This document shows positions 17,979 to 27,500 of a stretch of DNA of 39,444 nt, in pieces. Made by a program: the position numbers and the translations under genes. The notes below the pieces were generated by a model. It made no database searches and had not been told where the DNA came from. It worked only from the letters and a program-made list of their open reading frames with translations. The stretch spans positions 1-39,444 of the forward strand of contig CAZNXM010000014.1 of assembly GCA_964577145.1 (NCBI GenBank), given 5' to 3'. Numbering within the stretch: position 1 is the stretch's first letter; every line of letters starts with the position of its first letter. The DNA comes from MGIIa-K1 sp964577145 (GTDB lineage: Archaea > Thermoplasmatota > Poseidoniia > Poseidoniales > Poseidoniaceae).

Positions 17979-18333
17979 AGGGCCAACGATGGTTCTGGTT
18001 TCCAGAGCCGATTTGAAACTCTCAAAGGGTAAACTTGCAGCACAATGTGCTCATGCTGCAGTTGATTGTGCAATGGCAGCTAAACGCTCAGCCGGGCGAT
18101 TATATGAACGCTGGAAGGCTGGCGGAGCAAGAAAAATCGTTGTTCAATGCGAAACTATTGATGACATGAAGGAGTTATTTGGAAAAGCCCAGAAAGCCAA
18201 TCTCGTCGTATCGATGATCAAAGATGCAGGCCATACCGAAATCCCTGCTGGAACTCTAACAGTAATTGCGATTGGCCCTGCTCCACGCAGAAGCGTAGAT
18301 GCATTAACTGGTGACTTGAAGTTGGTGAAGTGA
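17962..18333 (+). CDS. pth2: Peptidyl-tRNA hydrolase type 2 (Pth2), first tandem copy
   Basis: A 123-residue Pth2, which cleaves the ester between peptide and tRNA to recycle stalled peptidyl-tRNAs. Family motifs are intact: MVLVSRADLKLSKGKLAAQC, then AHAAVD, then VSMIKDAGHTEIPAGTLTVI and IGPAPRR. The frame is open 9 nt further up to a GTG at 17953, but the ATG at 17962 has GGGTGA 5 nt upstream. The gene begins inside the end of the ECF S-component gene (17-bp overlap) and stops directly before a second Pth2 gene, with no spacer. Length is normal for archaeal Pth2 (115-125). Confidence 0.96.
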   Translation: MSSPVEGPTMVLVSRADLKLSKGKLAAQCAHAAVDCAMAAKRSAGRLYERWKAGGARKIVVQCETIDDMKELFGKAQKANLVVSMIKDAGHTEIPAGTLTVIAIGPAPRRSVDALTGDLKLVK

Positions 18334-18738
18334 ATGGGCCTTAGGTCCATATTTCATCGCCTAACTGCTCCTGAGCCTGAGCATGTTGCGGCTGGCGAAT
18401 ATAGGATGGCGATAATCGTCAATCATGCCTTGGGTATGAAGAAGGGAAAGATTGCAGCACAGGTTGCTCATGGTGCGGTAACAGCAACCATGAGAACTAG
18501 TCCGGGATTGCTTGATGCCTGGATGAGTAGCGGCCAAGCCAAGGTCTGCCTGAAAGGAATTGACGACGAACATTTGCTCGAAATGGAGTCCAAAGCCAAG
18601 CAAGCCGGCCTTCATGCAATACACATCAAAGATGCTGGACGCACACAAATTCCAGCCGGCTCGTTGACGGTCGTAGCGATAGGCCCGGCTCTTAGAACGG
18701 AATTGGATGAACTAACAGGTGACCTGAAACTGCTTTGA
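18334..18738 (+). CDS. Second, divergent Pth2 paralogue in tandem
   Basis: A 134-residue Pth2-family protein encoded immediately after pth2: its ATG follows the preceding TGA with no gap, and GGTGAAG serves as SD. Core motifs remain: KKGKIAAQVAHGAVTATM, IKDAGRTQIPAGSLTVVAIG, and the C-terminal LTGDLKLL is nearly identical in both copies. Differences are an extra 20-residue N-terminus (MGLRSIFHRLTAPEPEHVAA) and replacement of the conserved Cys in AAQC by Val. The two genes most likely arose by tandem duplication. The copy may be a second active hydrolase, a partner forming a heterodimer (Pth2 is dimeric), or a protein of changed specificity. I cannot tell which. Confidence 0.9.
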   Translation: MGLRSIFHRLTAPEPEHVAAGEYRMAIIVNHALGMKKGKIAAQVAHGAVTATMRTSPGLLDAWMSSGQAKVCLKGIDDEHLLEMESKAKQAGLHAIHIKDAGRTQIPAGSLTVVAIGPALRTELDELTGDLKLL

Positions 18739-18761
18739 GTAGAACCTGTCCTCGCAGGTAT

Positions 18762-19802
18762 ATGCGCGAGCATCCATCGGACCGTGTTGATGTCCGAAGT
18801 GACACCATTACTCAACCGACTGCGGCGATGCGTGCAGTAATGGAAGCAGCCGTAGTCGGTGATGATGTATTGGGCGACGACCCTACGGTTATCGCATTAC
18901 AAAACAAGGTAGCAGCACTATTTGGCAAAGAAGCCGCACTATTCGTTGCCTCTGGCACGATGTCCAATGCAGTTGCATTACGGGCCCATACTGTTCCCGG
19001 TGACGAGATAATCTGCGACCGTTCAGCCCACATTTATCGCTATGAGGGCGGTGGATATGCTGCCCTTTGCGGAGCATCTGTCGCATTGGTTGACGGCGAG
19101 AAAGGCATCATGACTCCCGAGCAAGTTCAGAATGCAATTAGGAAGGCAGATGGTTCACAGAGCCACTATCCCGATGGAAGTCTGGTCTGTGTAGAAAATA
19201 CATCAAATCTTGGAGGAGGAGGATGTTATCCACAGGAAACCCTCGACGAGATAGCAGCAATTGCCCGAGCAAATGATTGTAAGTCCCATATTGATGGTGC
19301 ACGTATTTTCAATGCAGTAGTAGCAACTGGTAACTCCCCTGCTCGTATTTGTAGAGATTATGATTCAGTCTCAATTTGCCTGTCCAAGGGTTTGGGCGCG
19401 CCTGTGGGTTCGGTATTAGTTGGTTCACAGGAAGTCATCGACCGCGCTCATCGCTGGCGCAAGATGTTTGGCGGAGGATGGCGCCAAGCAGGAATACTTG
19501 CAGCAGCAGGAATCTATGCTCTAGACAATCACGTTGAACGAATTACAGAGGACCATCAACGTGCACGCAAACTCGCTGAGGCAATCACTTCAATGGATGG
19601 TTTTGATGTCGATTTATCAACCGTTCAAACCAATATGGTCTATGTGGATACCGAAGCGCCAGCAGCAGAAGTTGCAGCATCCTTGGCAGAACTTGGAATC
19701 GATCTATTCGATATAGCGCCTAATAGTGTTAGAATCGTAGTACATCTCCACATCACCGATGAAGATGTTGAACGAATAATTGCAGCATTTGCAGCTCAAT
19801 AA
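18762..19802 (+). CDS. Low-specificity L-threonine aldolase (PLP-dependent)
   Basis: A 346-residue PLP enzyme of the threonine-aldolase/beta-eliminating-lyase group that splits L-threonine to glycine and acetaldehyde, often also acting on allo-threonine. The N-terminal VDVRSDTITQPTAAMR is the family hallmark, followed by VGDDVLGDDPTV, VASGTMSNAVALRAH, ENTSNLGGGGCYP and the PLP lysine in CLSKGLGAPVGS (Lys209), then RKMFGGGWRQAGILAAAG. The frame opens earlier at a TTG (18735), but the ATG at 18762 has AGGT close upstream and matches the family N-terminus. It ends 7 bp inside the opposite-strand thioredoxin-like gene. It probably feeds glycine or acetaldehyde metabolism. Confidence 0.94.
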   Translation: MREHPSDRVDVRSDTITQPTAAMRAVMEAAVVGDDVLGDDPTVIALQNKVAALFGKEAALFVASGTMSNAVALRAHTVPGDEIICDRSAHIYRYEGGGYAALCGASVALVDGEKGIMTPEQVQNAIRKADGSQSHYPDGSLVCVENTSNLGGGGCYPQETLDEIAAIARANDCKSHIDGARIFNAVVATGNSPARICRDYDSVSICLSKGLGAPVGSVLVGSQEVIDRAHRWRKMFGGGWRQAGILAAAGIYALDNHVERITEDHQRARKLAEAITSMDGFDVDLSTVQTNMVYVDTEAPAAEVAASLAELGIDLFDIAPNSVRIVVHLHITDEDVERIIAAFAAQ

Positions 19803-20728
19803 TCGCGCTTATTCTGAACTATTGCTGCTAGGGAAATGGCAGAGATTACTGCGAAAAACCCGAGAGCAGGTAAGCCGATTTCCGGCTCCGTCTCAACTGG
19901 GCAACCGCAATCCGCAGGGTCTCTGCTTGAGCCATCCCAGCACAGGTCTTCAGTACAGATTACAGGTTCAGGCTCAGGTAGCACGATTTCATGAATCAAG
20001 TGAATCTCCAGATCATCTCCATCATGCGCATCTGGTATGGTAATAGTTGCAGTGCCACTCAATTCTTCACCGAGAGAAATTATGTCACGAACGATATGAG
20101 GATATTCACCTTGACCATTCCCGCCATCTGCAAAGCTTGCAGTTTGTTCAACCACCCAAATACTCGTTGAGATACTTGCGTTTTCAGGTAGGACTGAAGA
20201 GTCGATAACTAAATTCCATGATACACTTCCATTACCCCAGATGAGGGTAGAACTACCATTTCCTAATTCAAGTGCAACTTCAGCATTTTCGATAAAATCT
20301 ACCTCAAGACTTTCGCCATGAGGGACACTACCAATTTGGCGTATTGTGCCGTTAAAAATAGCCGTAGGAGGGATTCGGTCGGTGTATCGTGCGGTCCATC
20401 TATCATCTCCTACCTGTGTGCCGAATGGATCTTCGCTCTCTCCAATGAAACGGTGGAAATGATATTGCTCAATTGAAACATCGTCTTCAATATCATTCAT
20501 GGCGTGTTCAACATCAACACAATTTTCGCACCAGGTTGCAGTATAATCTTCGACGATAGTCGGAAGTGCCGAAAGAATAGAGCTAGCATTACCACTTGAA
20601 TTTGCCATTACATGAACTCCACCAAATACGGCTCCGACCGTTTCCAAATGTTCGGCCTCTGCCGCATCTACAGGAGGTATTAGCGCGACAAAGAAAATGA
20701 AAATCATCGCGATTGCACGACTGCGCAT
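19796..20728 (-). CDS. Secreted thioredoxin-like protein with Cys-rich linker and C-terminal anchor
   Basis: A 310-residue exported protein. A signal peptide (MRSRAIAMIFIFFVALIPPV) is followed by a thioredoxin-like domain with redox motif ATWCENCVDVE (Cys67, Cys70). An Ig-like or beta-rich region comes next (about 160-260). Near the C-terminus is a Cys-rich segment, CTEDLCW then DPADCGC, then a hydrophobic tail (GLPALGFFAVISAISLAAI) ending in NKRDY. The tail resembles archaeal C-terminal sorting or anchoring signals (short motif, helix, basic end). Earlier in-frame starts exist at 20803 and at 20752 (MDLCVHP...), the latter also compatible with a signal peptide. It likely handles disulfides outside the membrane. 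Partner unknown. Confidence 0.8.
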   Translation of the reverse strand: MRSRAIAMIFIFFVALIPPVDAAEAEHLETVGAVFGGVHVMANSSGNASSILSALPTIVEDYTATWCENCVDVEHAMNDIEDDVSIEQYHFHRFIGESEDPFGTQVGDDRWTARYTDRIPPTAIFNGTIRQIGSVPHGESLEVDFIENAEVALELGNGSSTLIWGNGSVSWNLVIDSSVLPENASISTSIWVVEQTASFADGGNGQGEYPHIVRDIISLGEELSGTATITIPDAHDGDDLEIHLIHEIVLPEPEPVICTEDLCWDGSSRDPADCGCPVETEPEIGLPALGFFAVISAISLAAIVQNKRDY

Positions 20729-20830
20729 ATTGGGGTGGACACATAGGTCCATTTTGAATAATCCCCACGGATAAGTCGCGGTGGGTTCAAGAACCCCCGC
20801 CATCGAAGGGAAGCGTTCGGCGGTGAAGAT

Positions 20831-23800
20831 ATGCTTTCGGTTTCAAGCACTTGTGAGACAGGCCTCTCTATGGAGGCCGTTCCTGCAGGTACAGGAATGC
20901 CCGAGTGGCTTGTCGAAGGCCTGTTGGAAGGCCGCCGATTGATGGTAATACATCCGACCGAAGAAGCGAGAAAGCAAGCAATAATTTCTATCCAACATAG
21001 GTTGGGCGGAGGCATAGTCGATACAACTCATCATTTGACTATGGAGAGATACCTTCACATTCTCCATCTCGATTTACGACTCCCTGCTCTTCTGGAAGAC
21101 GATGGTGTACTTTTCGAGATGTGTCACGAGGCGTTGTCCAAAGCAGCAACCGAATTCAGATTGCCACTATTGCAATCAAATCCTACGCACCGTTGGAGTA
21201 GGACTCGCAGTCACAGATTACTAAGTTTGCATAGGGCCGTTATTGGTCTATTACGCCCATGGGATTGGGAGGGCGACCCAGGTGCAAGAGAGTGCGATAA
21301 AATACTCAAAGAACTTGAGGTTAACACGGGTTCAACCCATCCTTCACGCATTTCAAAAGCAGTATTGGAAGCACTAAAACAAGTCCAAAATGCACCATTT
21401 ACTCTCAGCGAAGTAGAGGGTGTAATAATTCTAGACCATGCGCCGGGTATGTCAGAAGTAGACCTAGCAATACTCTTGGAAACCTCTAGGCTCAAAGCTG
21501 TCCACCAACTGGTAAATCCCGGCTCGCATCGACTCGGATTCCATGGGGAATATATCGAGGACATACATCCAATTAGGGCGAATGGAGAATTGCCTGAATG
21601 GATCCCAACACACGATGTTTGGGCCCCTTCGCAAATAGACTGGTCAATGAGAGAAGACCGTACTATACACCATATCTTAGTCGAACGCAATAGCCATGTT
21701 CCAGATGCTGTGGCAAATCTCCTACGAAGTTGTTCTGATGATGTACTAGTGGTTCACGGGGATTCAAAGAATTTGAAATCTCGATTGAGCACATACCTCA
21801 ATGACCTTGGTATTGAAATCCGCCCCGAATCAACACGAGTATCATCAACACCCGGAGTTGCAAGAATTATTTCATTATTGGAGGTTTCACGAGGAGAAGA
21901 GGCGTGGTCACTTGAATCACTTCGTGATATTGTAGACCAAGTAGGACTTCCACTACTTTGGCCAATACTTTCGATGGAACATCCCACAGAAAGCGATTGG
22001 ATTCCAAGAGTTCATCCAGAAGTAATGGCAGAGGTCGCTCGTGGATTCCATCTCCTGGGCGGAAGAGGTTCCTTGAGAAGGTGGCTCAGCACGCTTGGGG
22101 AAGCGAGACCCCGTCCCGGCATTAATCCTGAGAGAAGAGCAAGAGAACTTGAAGAATGCCAGTGGTGGCTCGCAAGTTTAGCGCGATGGATGTCCCCCGT
22201 ATTACCCGAAGAGGATAGAGTGACAATACAGGACCAAATTATTGGGTGTTCAAGCGGGGAAAACCTACCTCTTCCCGATGTGCCAAGCGATATTATGGCA
22301 TGGTATGATTCATTGATGGAGCAAATAGATTGGGAGACATTGGCATCGCGCGATATGATTGCCACAACCACAATTCCTGGGATTCAATTGCTAACAGAGG
22401 CGATTCAAACTCACCTCAGTAGAACTAACGAGGAGTTAGAAGCGGACGAGTTCCTAGAGATTATCAATTCTTTAGCCGATGGGGCAAGAATACCCGCACG
22501 AAGAGGCGGCGATAAGGGCTTGAGAATACTAAGTCCAGAAAATGCGCTAGGAGTTAATGCAGAAGTTCTAATTCTGTGCGGAATAGATTCTGAGAGTTGG
22601 TCGATGAAGACCCCTTCTATTCCTTGGCTCGATGAGGCTGATAGAATGAAATTGGGGATTATTCGCCCCGATGAACCCCTTCGTCAAGGAAGACATCAAC
22701 TCAGGCATTTGCTCAATTGTGCATCTACAGTTGTCATCATAGATTCTACAATGGAAGATGGAAGAGAATTTTCTGCCCCATTAGACGAATGGTTTTCGAC
22801 ATTGACACGTCAAGGTTTGACCGATGGACTCGAATCCCCCCCTCCATTTCTTGAGGCAACAACATGGCATCCAGATACTCGGGATAGGGCATGGGTTTGG
22901 CAAACAACAGAGTTTGGTAATCGTTTAGTTCACCGAATTACATCGATGGATGATACTGGAGACGGTTTTCGCACCCATCGTAGTGGCGATTTGAGTAGAG
23001 ATTATCGGCAAAGAGCGGGTCTTGCAACCCTTGAGGGGCGAATTCCATCAGGAGAAATTTTGGATATATCAAATTTGAATCCAGCAGGTGAGCGTGAACT
23101 GCTTGAGGACCAATATTCACGTCGCGCAACCGGCGAAGATCTCCCTTCAGGAGATGTATTTCCATATACAGAAGCAGGATTTCTCATGCGTGGTAATTCA
23201 CTAAAATTACTACCAAATAGAACGCGCATACCCGGTGGGAGAAATGCCCCACAGTGGCCTCATCTTGGTTTGATGGGAGATAAGTATCTCAGTTTGGGAA
23301 TAGACCCTCGCCCGATTACTCCACCCCAACTTGGAGCCAGTGGAATCGATGGACGTACCGGCCGTGGAGAAAATATTCTTCCAATGCCTGAGGCTTGGTC
23401 ACAGGGTAGAATTCAGGCCTGGTTAGAGTGTCCACGCCGAGCTTGGTTCGACCGCCATCTCTACGCAGGTAGCAAGGAAATGATGCGCGAGGACCTCGAT
23501 GGACGTGCGCGGGGAGATTTGATTCACCAAGTAGAACAGGCTTTGCTTGAAGCTCATGGCTTACAAGATGAAGCGATTTATGATAATGGAATACCGTTGC
23601 ATCTCGGGCCAATTGGTGAGATCGAAGATGCGTGGAATACAGTTCTTGAGACACTTGCAATTGAAGCAACTTGGATGAGGCGTGGAGATGGTATTGCAGC
23701 ACACCGATGTCGAGATCTAATCGGAGTTTCTCCGGCAATCTGGCTTGATTGGTTAGAGAACAGAGAGGTGCTGCCAGTACAAGGCCGTCTTGGAAGAATG

Positions 23801-24517
23801 CTCAATGCAGATAGGGAATTGGTTGATGCTGCACCAATCGCAGTTGAGTGGTCCGTTGGTGGAAGCCCTCGTGACTCGATTGCAATCGACATTCCGACTG
23901 CTCCCGAATCACCCGATGAACCATCAGGCTCATTCCGACTACGCGGGCGAATCGACCGTGTTGACGAGGTTTTAGTCGATGACCAATATCTTGACCCAAC
24001 CGCCAATACCATTGTGCCATTAGATTCCGATTACAAATCCGATTTCAAAGTAAAACGCTTCGTGATTATTCGTGACATCAAATCCGTTGAAGGTTCAGGC
24101 GATGATGGTAAACCCACAAGGCACCTGCAAGGATTGCTCGAAGGGGTCCAATTGGCTCTCTATGCACGTGCCTGGGAGATTGCAAACCCCGGCGATAGGG
24201 TCGTTGGGGTTGGCGTGACACAAGTTGGGAGCAGTACAACGCACCATCTTGAAACCGACCCAGATTTCGAAGAGATGCTAGATGGCTTGGAACTCGGCGA
24301 GAGGAGCGCAGTCACTCACAATCAATACCGCCGTCCCGGCGAATCAGCAACTCCAGCATCAAATCCATTCCGTGCTTGGATGCGACAGCGCCTTTCGACA
24401 TCTTTACGCGCAATTACAGGTGCTAAAGAAGGCCGCATACATCCAGAGCCATCATCAAAATGCAGTTTTTGCCCAATCAGTGATTCTTGTCCTAGTGCAG
24501 AAGGGGGTTCATTCTGA
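20831..24517 (+). CDS. AddB/RecB-like nuclease subunit (degenerate helicase, Fe-S PD-(D/E)XK nuclease)
   Basis: A 1228-residue protein with the layout of AddB: a long UvrD-like helicase scaffold without a recognisable Walker A near the N-terminus (VIHPTEEARKQ stands where GxGKT would be expected), and a C-terminal PD-(D/E)XK nuclease. Nuclease residues visible are His899 (GDLIHQVE), Asp1042 (GRIDRVDEV), Asp1082 and Lys1084 (IIRDIKS), and Gln1107 to Tyr1111 (QLALY). Four cysteines frame the domain: Cys867 (LECPRRAWF), then Cys1211, Cys1214 and Cys1220 (CSFCPISDSC), the Cas4/AddB iron-sulfur signature. GGTGA lies 5 nt before the ATG. It overlaps the AddA-like gene by ATGA. Role: DNA end resection in repair, or possibly defence (inference). 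Confidence 0.88.
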   Translation: MLSVSSTCETGLSMEAVPAGTGMPEWLVEGLLEGRRLMVIHPTEEARKQAIISIQHRLGGGIVDTTHHLTMERYLHILHLDLRLPALLEDDGVLFEMCHEALSKAATEFRLPLLQSNPTHRWSRTRSHRLLSLHRAVIGLLRPWDWEGDPGARECDKILKELEVNTGSTHPSRISKAVLEALKQVQNAPFTLSEVEGVIILDHAPGMSEVDLAILLETSRLKAVHQLVNPGSHRLGFHGEYIEDIHPIRANGELPEWIPTHDVWAPSQIDWSMREDRTIHHILVERNSHVPDAVANLLRSCSDDVLVVHGDSKNLKSRLSTYLNDLGIEIRPESTRVSSTPGVARIISLLEVSRGEEAWSLESLRDIVDQVGLPLLWPILSMEHPTESDWIPRVHPEVMAEVARGFHLLGGRGSLRRWLSTLGEARPRPGINPERRARELEECQWWLASLARWMSPVLPEEDRVTIQDQIIGCSSGENLPLPDVPSDIMAWYDSLMEQIDWETLASRDMIATTTIPGIQLLTEAIQTHLSRTNEELEADEFLEIINSLADGARIPARRGGDKGLRILSPENALGVNAEVLILCGIDSESWSMKTPSIPWLDEADRMKLGIIRPDEPLRQGRHQLRHLLNCASTVVIIDSTMEDGREFSAPLDEWFSTLTRQGLTDGLESPPPFLEATTWHPDTRDRAWVWQTTEFGNRLVHRITSMDDTGDGFRTHRSGDLSRDYRQRAGLATLEGRIPSGEILDISNLNPAGERELLEDQYSRRATGEDLPSGDVFPYTEAGFLMRGNSLKLLPNRTRIPGGRNAPQWPHLGLMGDKYLSLGIDPRPITPPQLGASGIDGRTGRGENILPMPEAWSQGRIQAWLECPRRAWFDRHLYAGSKEMMREDLDGRARGDLIHQVEQALLEAHGLQDEAIYDNGIPLHLGPIGEIEDAWNTVLETLAIEATWMRRGDGIAAHRCRDLIGVSPAIWLDWLENREVLPVQGRLGRMLNADRELVDAAPIAVEWSVGGSPRDSIAIDIPTAPESPDEPSGSFRLRGRIDRVDEVLVDDQYLDPTANTIVPLDSDYKSDFKVKRFVIIRDIKSVEGSGDDGKPTRHLQGLLEGVQLALYARAWEIANPGDRVVGVGVTQVGSSTTHHLETDPDFEEMLDGLELGERSAVTHNQYRRPGESATPASNPFRAWMRQRLSTSLRAITGAKEGRIHPEPSSKCSFCPISDSCPSAEGGSF

Positions 24518-27500
24518 TGAATTCTTTGAATCGCTCGCAAACTTTGGGGTTGGATATCGACCGCCATATTGCATTAGATGCTGGTGCAGGAACAGGAAAA
24601 ACCACTGTAATGTCGCGGAGATATGTACAGCACCTATTGAGTTCCATTCAGAGAGCGACAAGAGTGTTACCTGCCGCACCTAGGAATCCATTACAGGGGA
24701 TGGGGGCAATTCGTTGCCCAGCGCGTGAACGAACTTCTTTGAAAGATTGGCAAGGTCTACTTCCATCTGAAACAGTGGCAATTACCTTCACGAGGAAAGC
24801 TGCTGCTGAATTGAAAGGCAAGATACGTGGCTTGATCTCCAACCTTAGGGCCCAACCTCCCGTTGCTGGTGACGAAGATGGAATCCACGACCCACGACTC
24901 TCAGACCAAGGGGATGTCGAGATGTTGTTATCATTAATCGACGATGCACCAATTTCGACAATTGATGCATTCCTATCTTCGATTACCGGGCCATGGATCG
25001 GCTTGGTTAGCGAGGACCCCGCTGGAGAACAGATGGAGGAAGAGGGGTCCATTTTGCTGCGTGAAGAAGCGATTAGAACCGCATGGAGATTGCAACGTGG
25101 AATGGATGGAATTGAGGCTGGAATGAGCGGTGATATCGAAGCATTCCTTGAGGCGAGAGACCGCTTAGCAGTACGATTGGGCGGCCAGAGGAGTTCATCA
25201 GTAGTTGTTAGAGGCATGCTCAAACGTTCTCTATTCGTTGAGGAAGCCCAACGCCGTCTGAGGCGCAGAGCGCATGGTCATGAAGTTACAGTAGAGATAT
25301 TGGAGGAATTATTCACCGAACCAGTAGAAGGAATTCTTGAAGATTTCTTCCCAGCATTCCATCAGGCTGTTCGAGTATGGGTAGATACTTGGTTGGACGG
25401 AGGTGCATCATTTGTTACATTGGGAGATGTAGATGAAGGATTAACGCGCTACCGTTGGATTGAGTATCTTTGTTCTCTACCCATCCCCGATAGCGAAATT
25501 ATGCAGTTACAATGGGTTTGGCATGTTACCTATGCTATGTGCACTCCTACAAATGCAATCAAGCAAGATTGCAGGGCTTTGACACGGGCCATCCCTCCTA
25601 AATCGAAGGGTTGGCCTTCTGGTGTGTCGTCAAAGAGTGCAAACACTATCCTTTCCAAAGATGTGAAGAATCTAATCTGTGCAAATGCTGAGGCTGCGGC
25701 TGATGAAATCAGAATTATGTTATCAAGTAGTGCAGGCATGTTGGTTCGTCGCCTTGGCAGAGCCTCAAATCTACTCTGTCCAGCAATACCAGACCCTGCT
25801 CCCGTACCAGGTTCAGGCGCCCACCCGCCTCGAATTGGCACGGAGATACCACAGTTGCCAAATCCAAATGGAACGCGCCTAGAGAGTGAATTAGAACTCG
25901 AAGTAATGCGAGATTTATTCACTGTACACAATGGAGTTAGAGAGATATTATCGCGTCTTAAGGTACAGGAAGGAGTACGTGACCACGATGACATTCATCG
26001 ATTAGCAGAGGATTTGTTACTCGCTCGTTGTCCTAGTGTTTGCAGGCGCTGGTATCCGATTTCAGTAATCGATGCGCTTGACTCGATGGATAGTGACCCT
26101 TGGCTAGATGACCATTTACATCGTGCAATAATAGCGGCTCAAGGTGAAGAAGAAGTTCTGCAGGACTTAGGACGTAGAATCGAGATTTTGCGAGATATGA
26201 GAAGAAGATTCCGCGCATTCATCATCGATGAATATCAGGACACGAATCCGCAACATTTCCGCCTCCTCGCTAGATTGTGGGGCCGTCGAAAGTTAGAGGA
26301 AAACGAGGTTGCAGCGCCTGCAGGAGAATGGGACCCGACCATTTGCATTGTTGGGGATATGAAACAATCAATCTACCGATTTAGACAAGCCGAAGTTACG
26401 GTGATGAGAACAGCTGTCGAATCGATTCGACGAATGAATATCGAAGAAGGCATGATGGAACATCGATGTGCTGACTTACGCCGGCCTGATGCAGCACGTG
26501 ACCCAAGGCCAATTCCCGGGAGCGGAGGAACTAGTTCGACATTCACTACTGCTACTCTATTGGCCAGTGAAGATTCACAGCGAGAAGAATGGGTTTCATT
26601 CAGTCTTGATGATGATGGCTCTACTCTTTCCCCAGAGGCGATTGCTCGCAGAAGTGAGGGCCATATTGAGATGAGAACCAATTATCGAACCCTTCCACGA
26701 TTAATGATAACGATGAATGGAATCTTCAACGATACCTTTCACTCTCGCCACCATCTCTTACCCGGGCCATGGCATGCAAATTCACAGGAGTTAGAGCCTG
26801 GAAAGGAAGGAACCAAAATAGCGGCATTAGAGTGGATACTTCCCACAAGGGCAGGTTCAGAACCAAGACCGATGGACCCCGGAGTAGCAATTGACCCCTT
26901 CTTACATGTTGGTTCGAGCGATAGAGACCTTGCTGCAGACCTATTGGCAAAGCGACTTTCCGCATTGATTGAAGGAGGCGCTGCAAGAGTTTGGTCTGCT
27001 GAGGATTCTCACTGGAGAAGTGTAGGTGAGGAAGCGGGGCTTGTCCGTCCAGAAGACATCATGATCCTAGTTTCTTCAAGAGCAAGGATTCCTGCATTAA
27101 TACAAGCATTAGACGCACATGGTGTACCTGCGATGGCAGACCGTCAAGGAACTCTACTCACTCGACCAGCGATTCAACCTTTGATGGCATTACTCGACCT
27201 CTTTTGCAATCCAAATGACAAAAACGCAGCTCTCGCAGTCGCTAGGTCATCCATTGTGGGAATGGATGATGGGAAAATCAGTTTGATGCTTAGGGAAGGA
27301 GATGGCAATTGGCTGGGTGAAATGGCGCAAAGAGTAGATTCAATTCGCCTGACAAATTTGTTGAATCGAATGGAGAGCCAGGTAGTGAATGGCGACATAG
27401 TTTCAGCATTGACTACTGCAATTGACCATTCGGACCTACTGTATGCATATCCAAGAGAAAGCGACCGTCAAGATATTGAAAATTGGATGGCTTTGCGATT

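Noticed and set aside
20900..21000. Walker A motif expected near the N-terminus of the AddB-like subunit
   Set aside because: No GxxxxGK(T/S) is present in the first 150 residues, so I describe the helicase part as degenerate instead of active.
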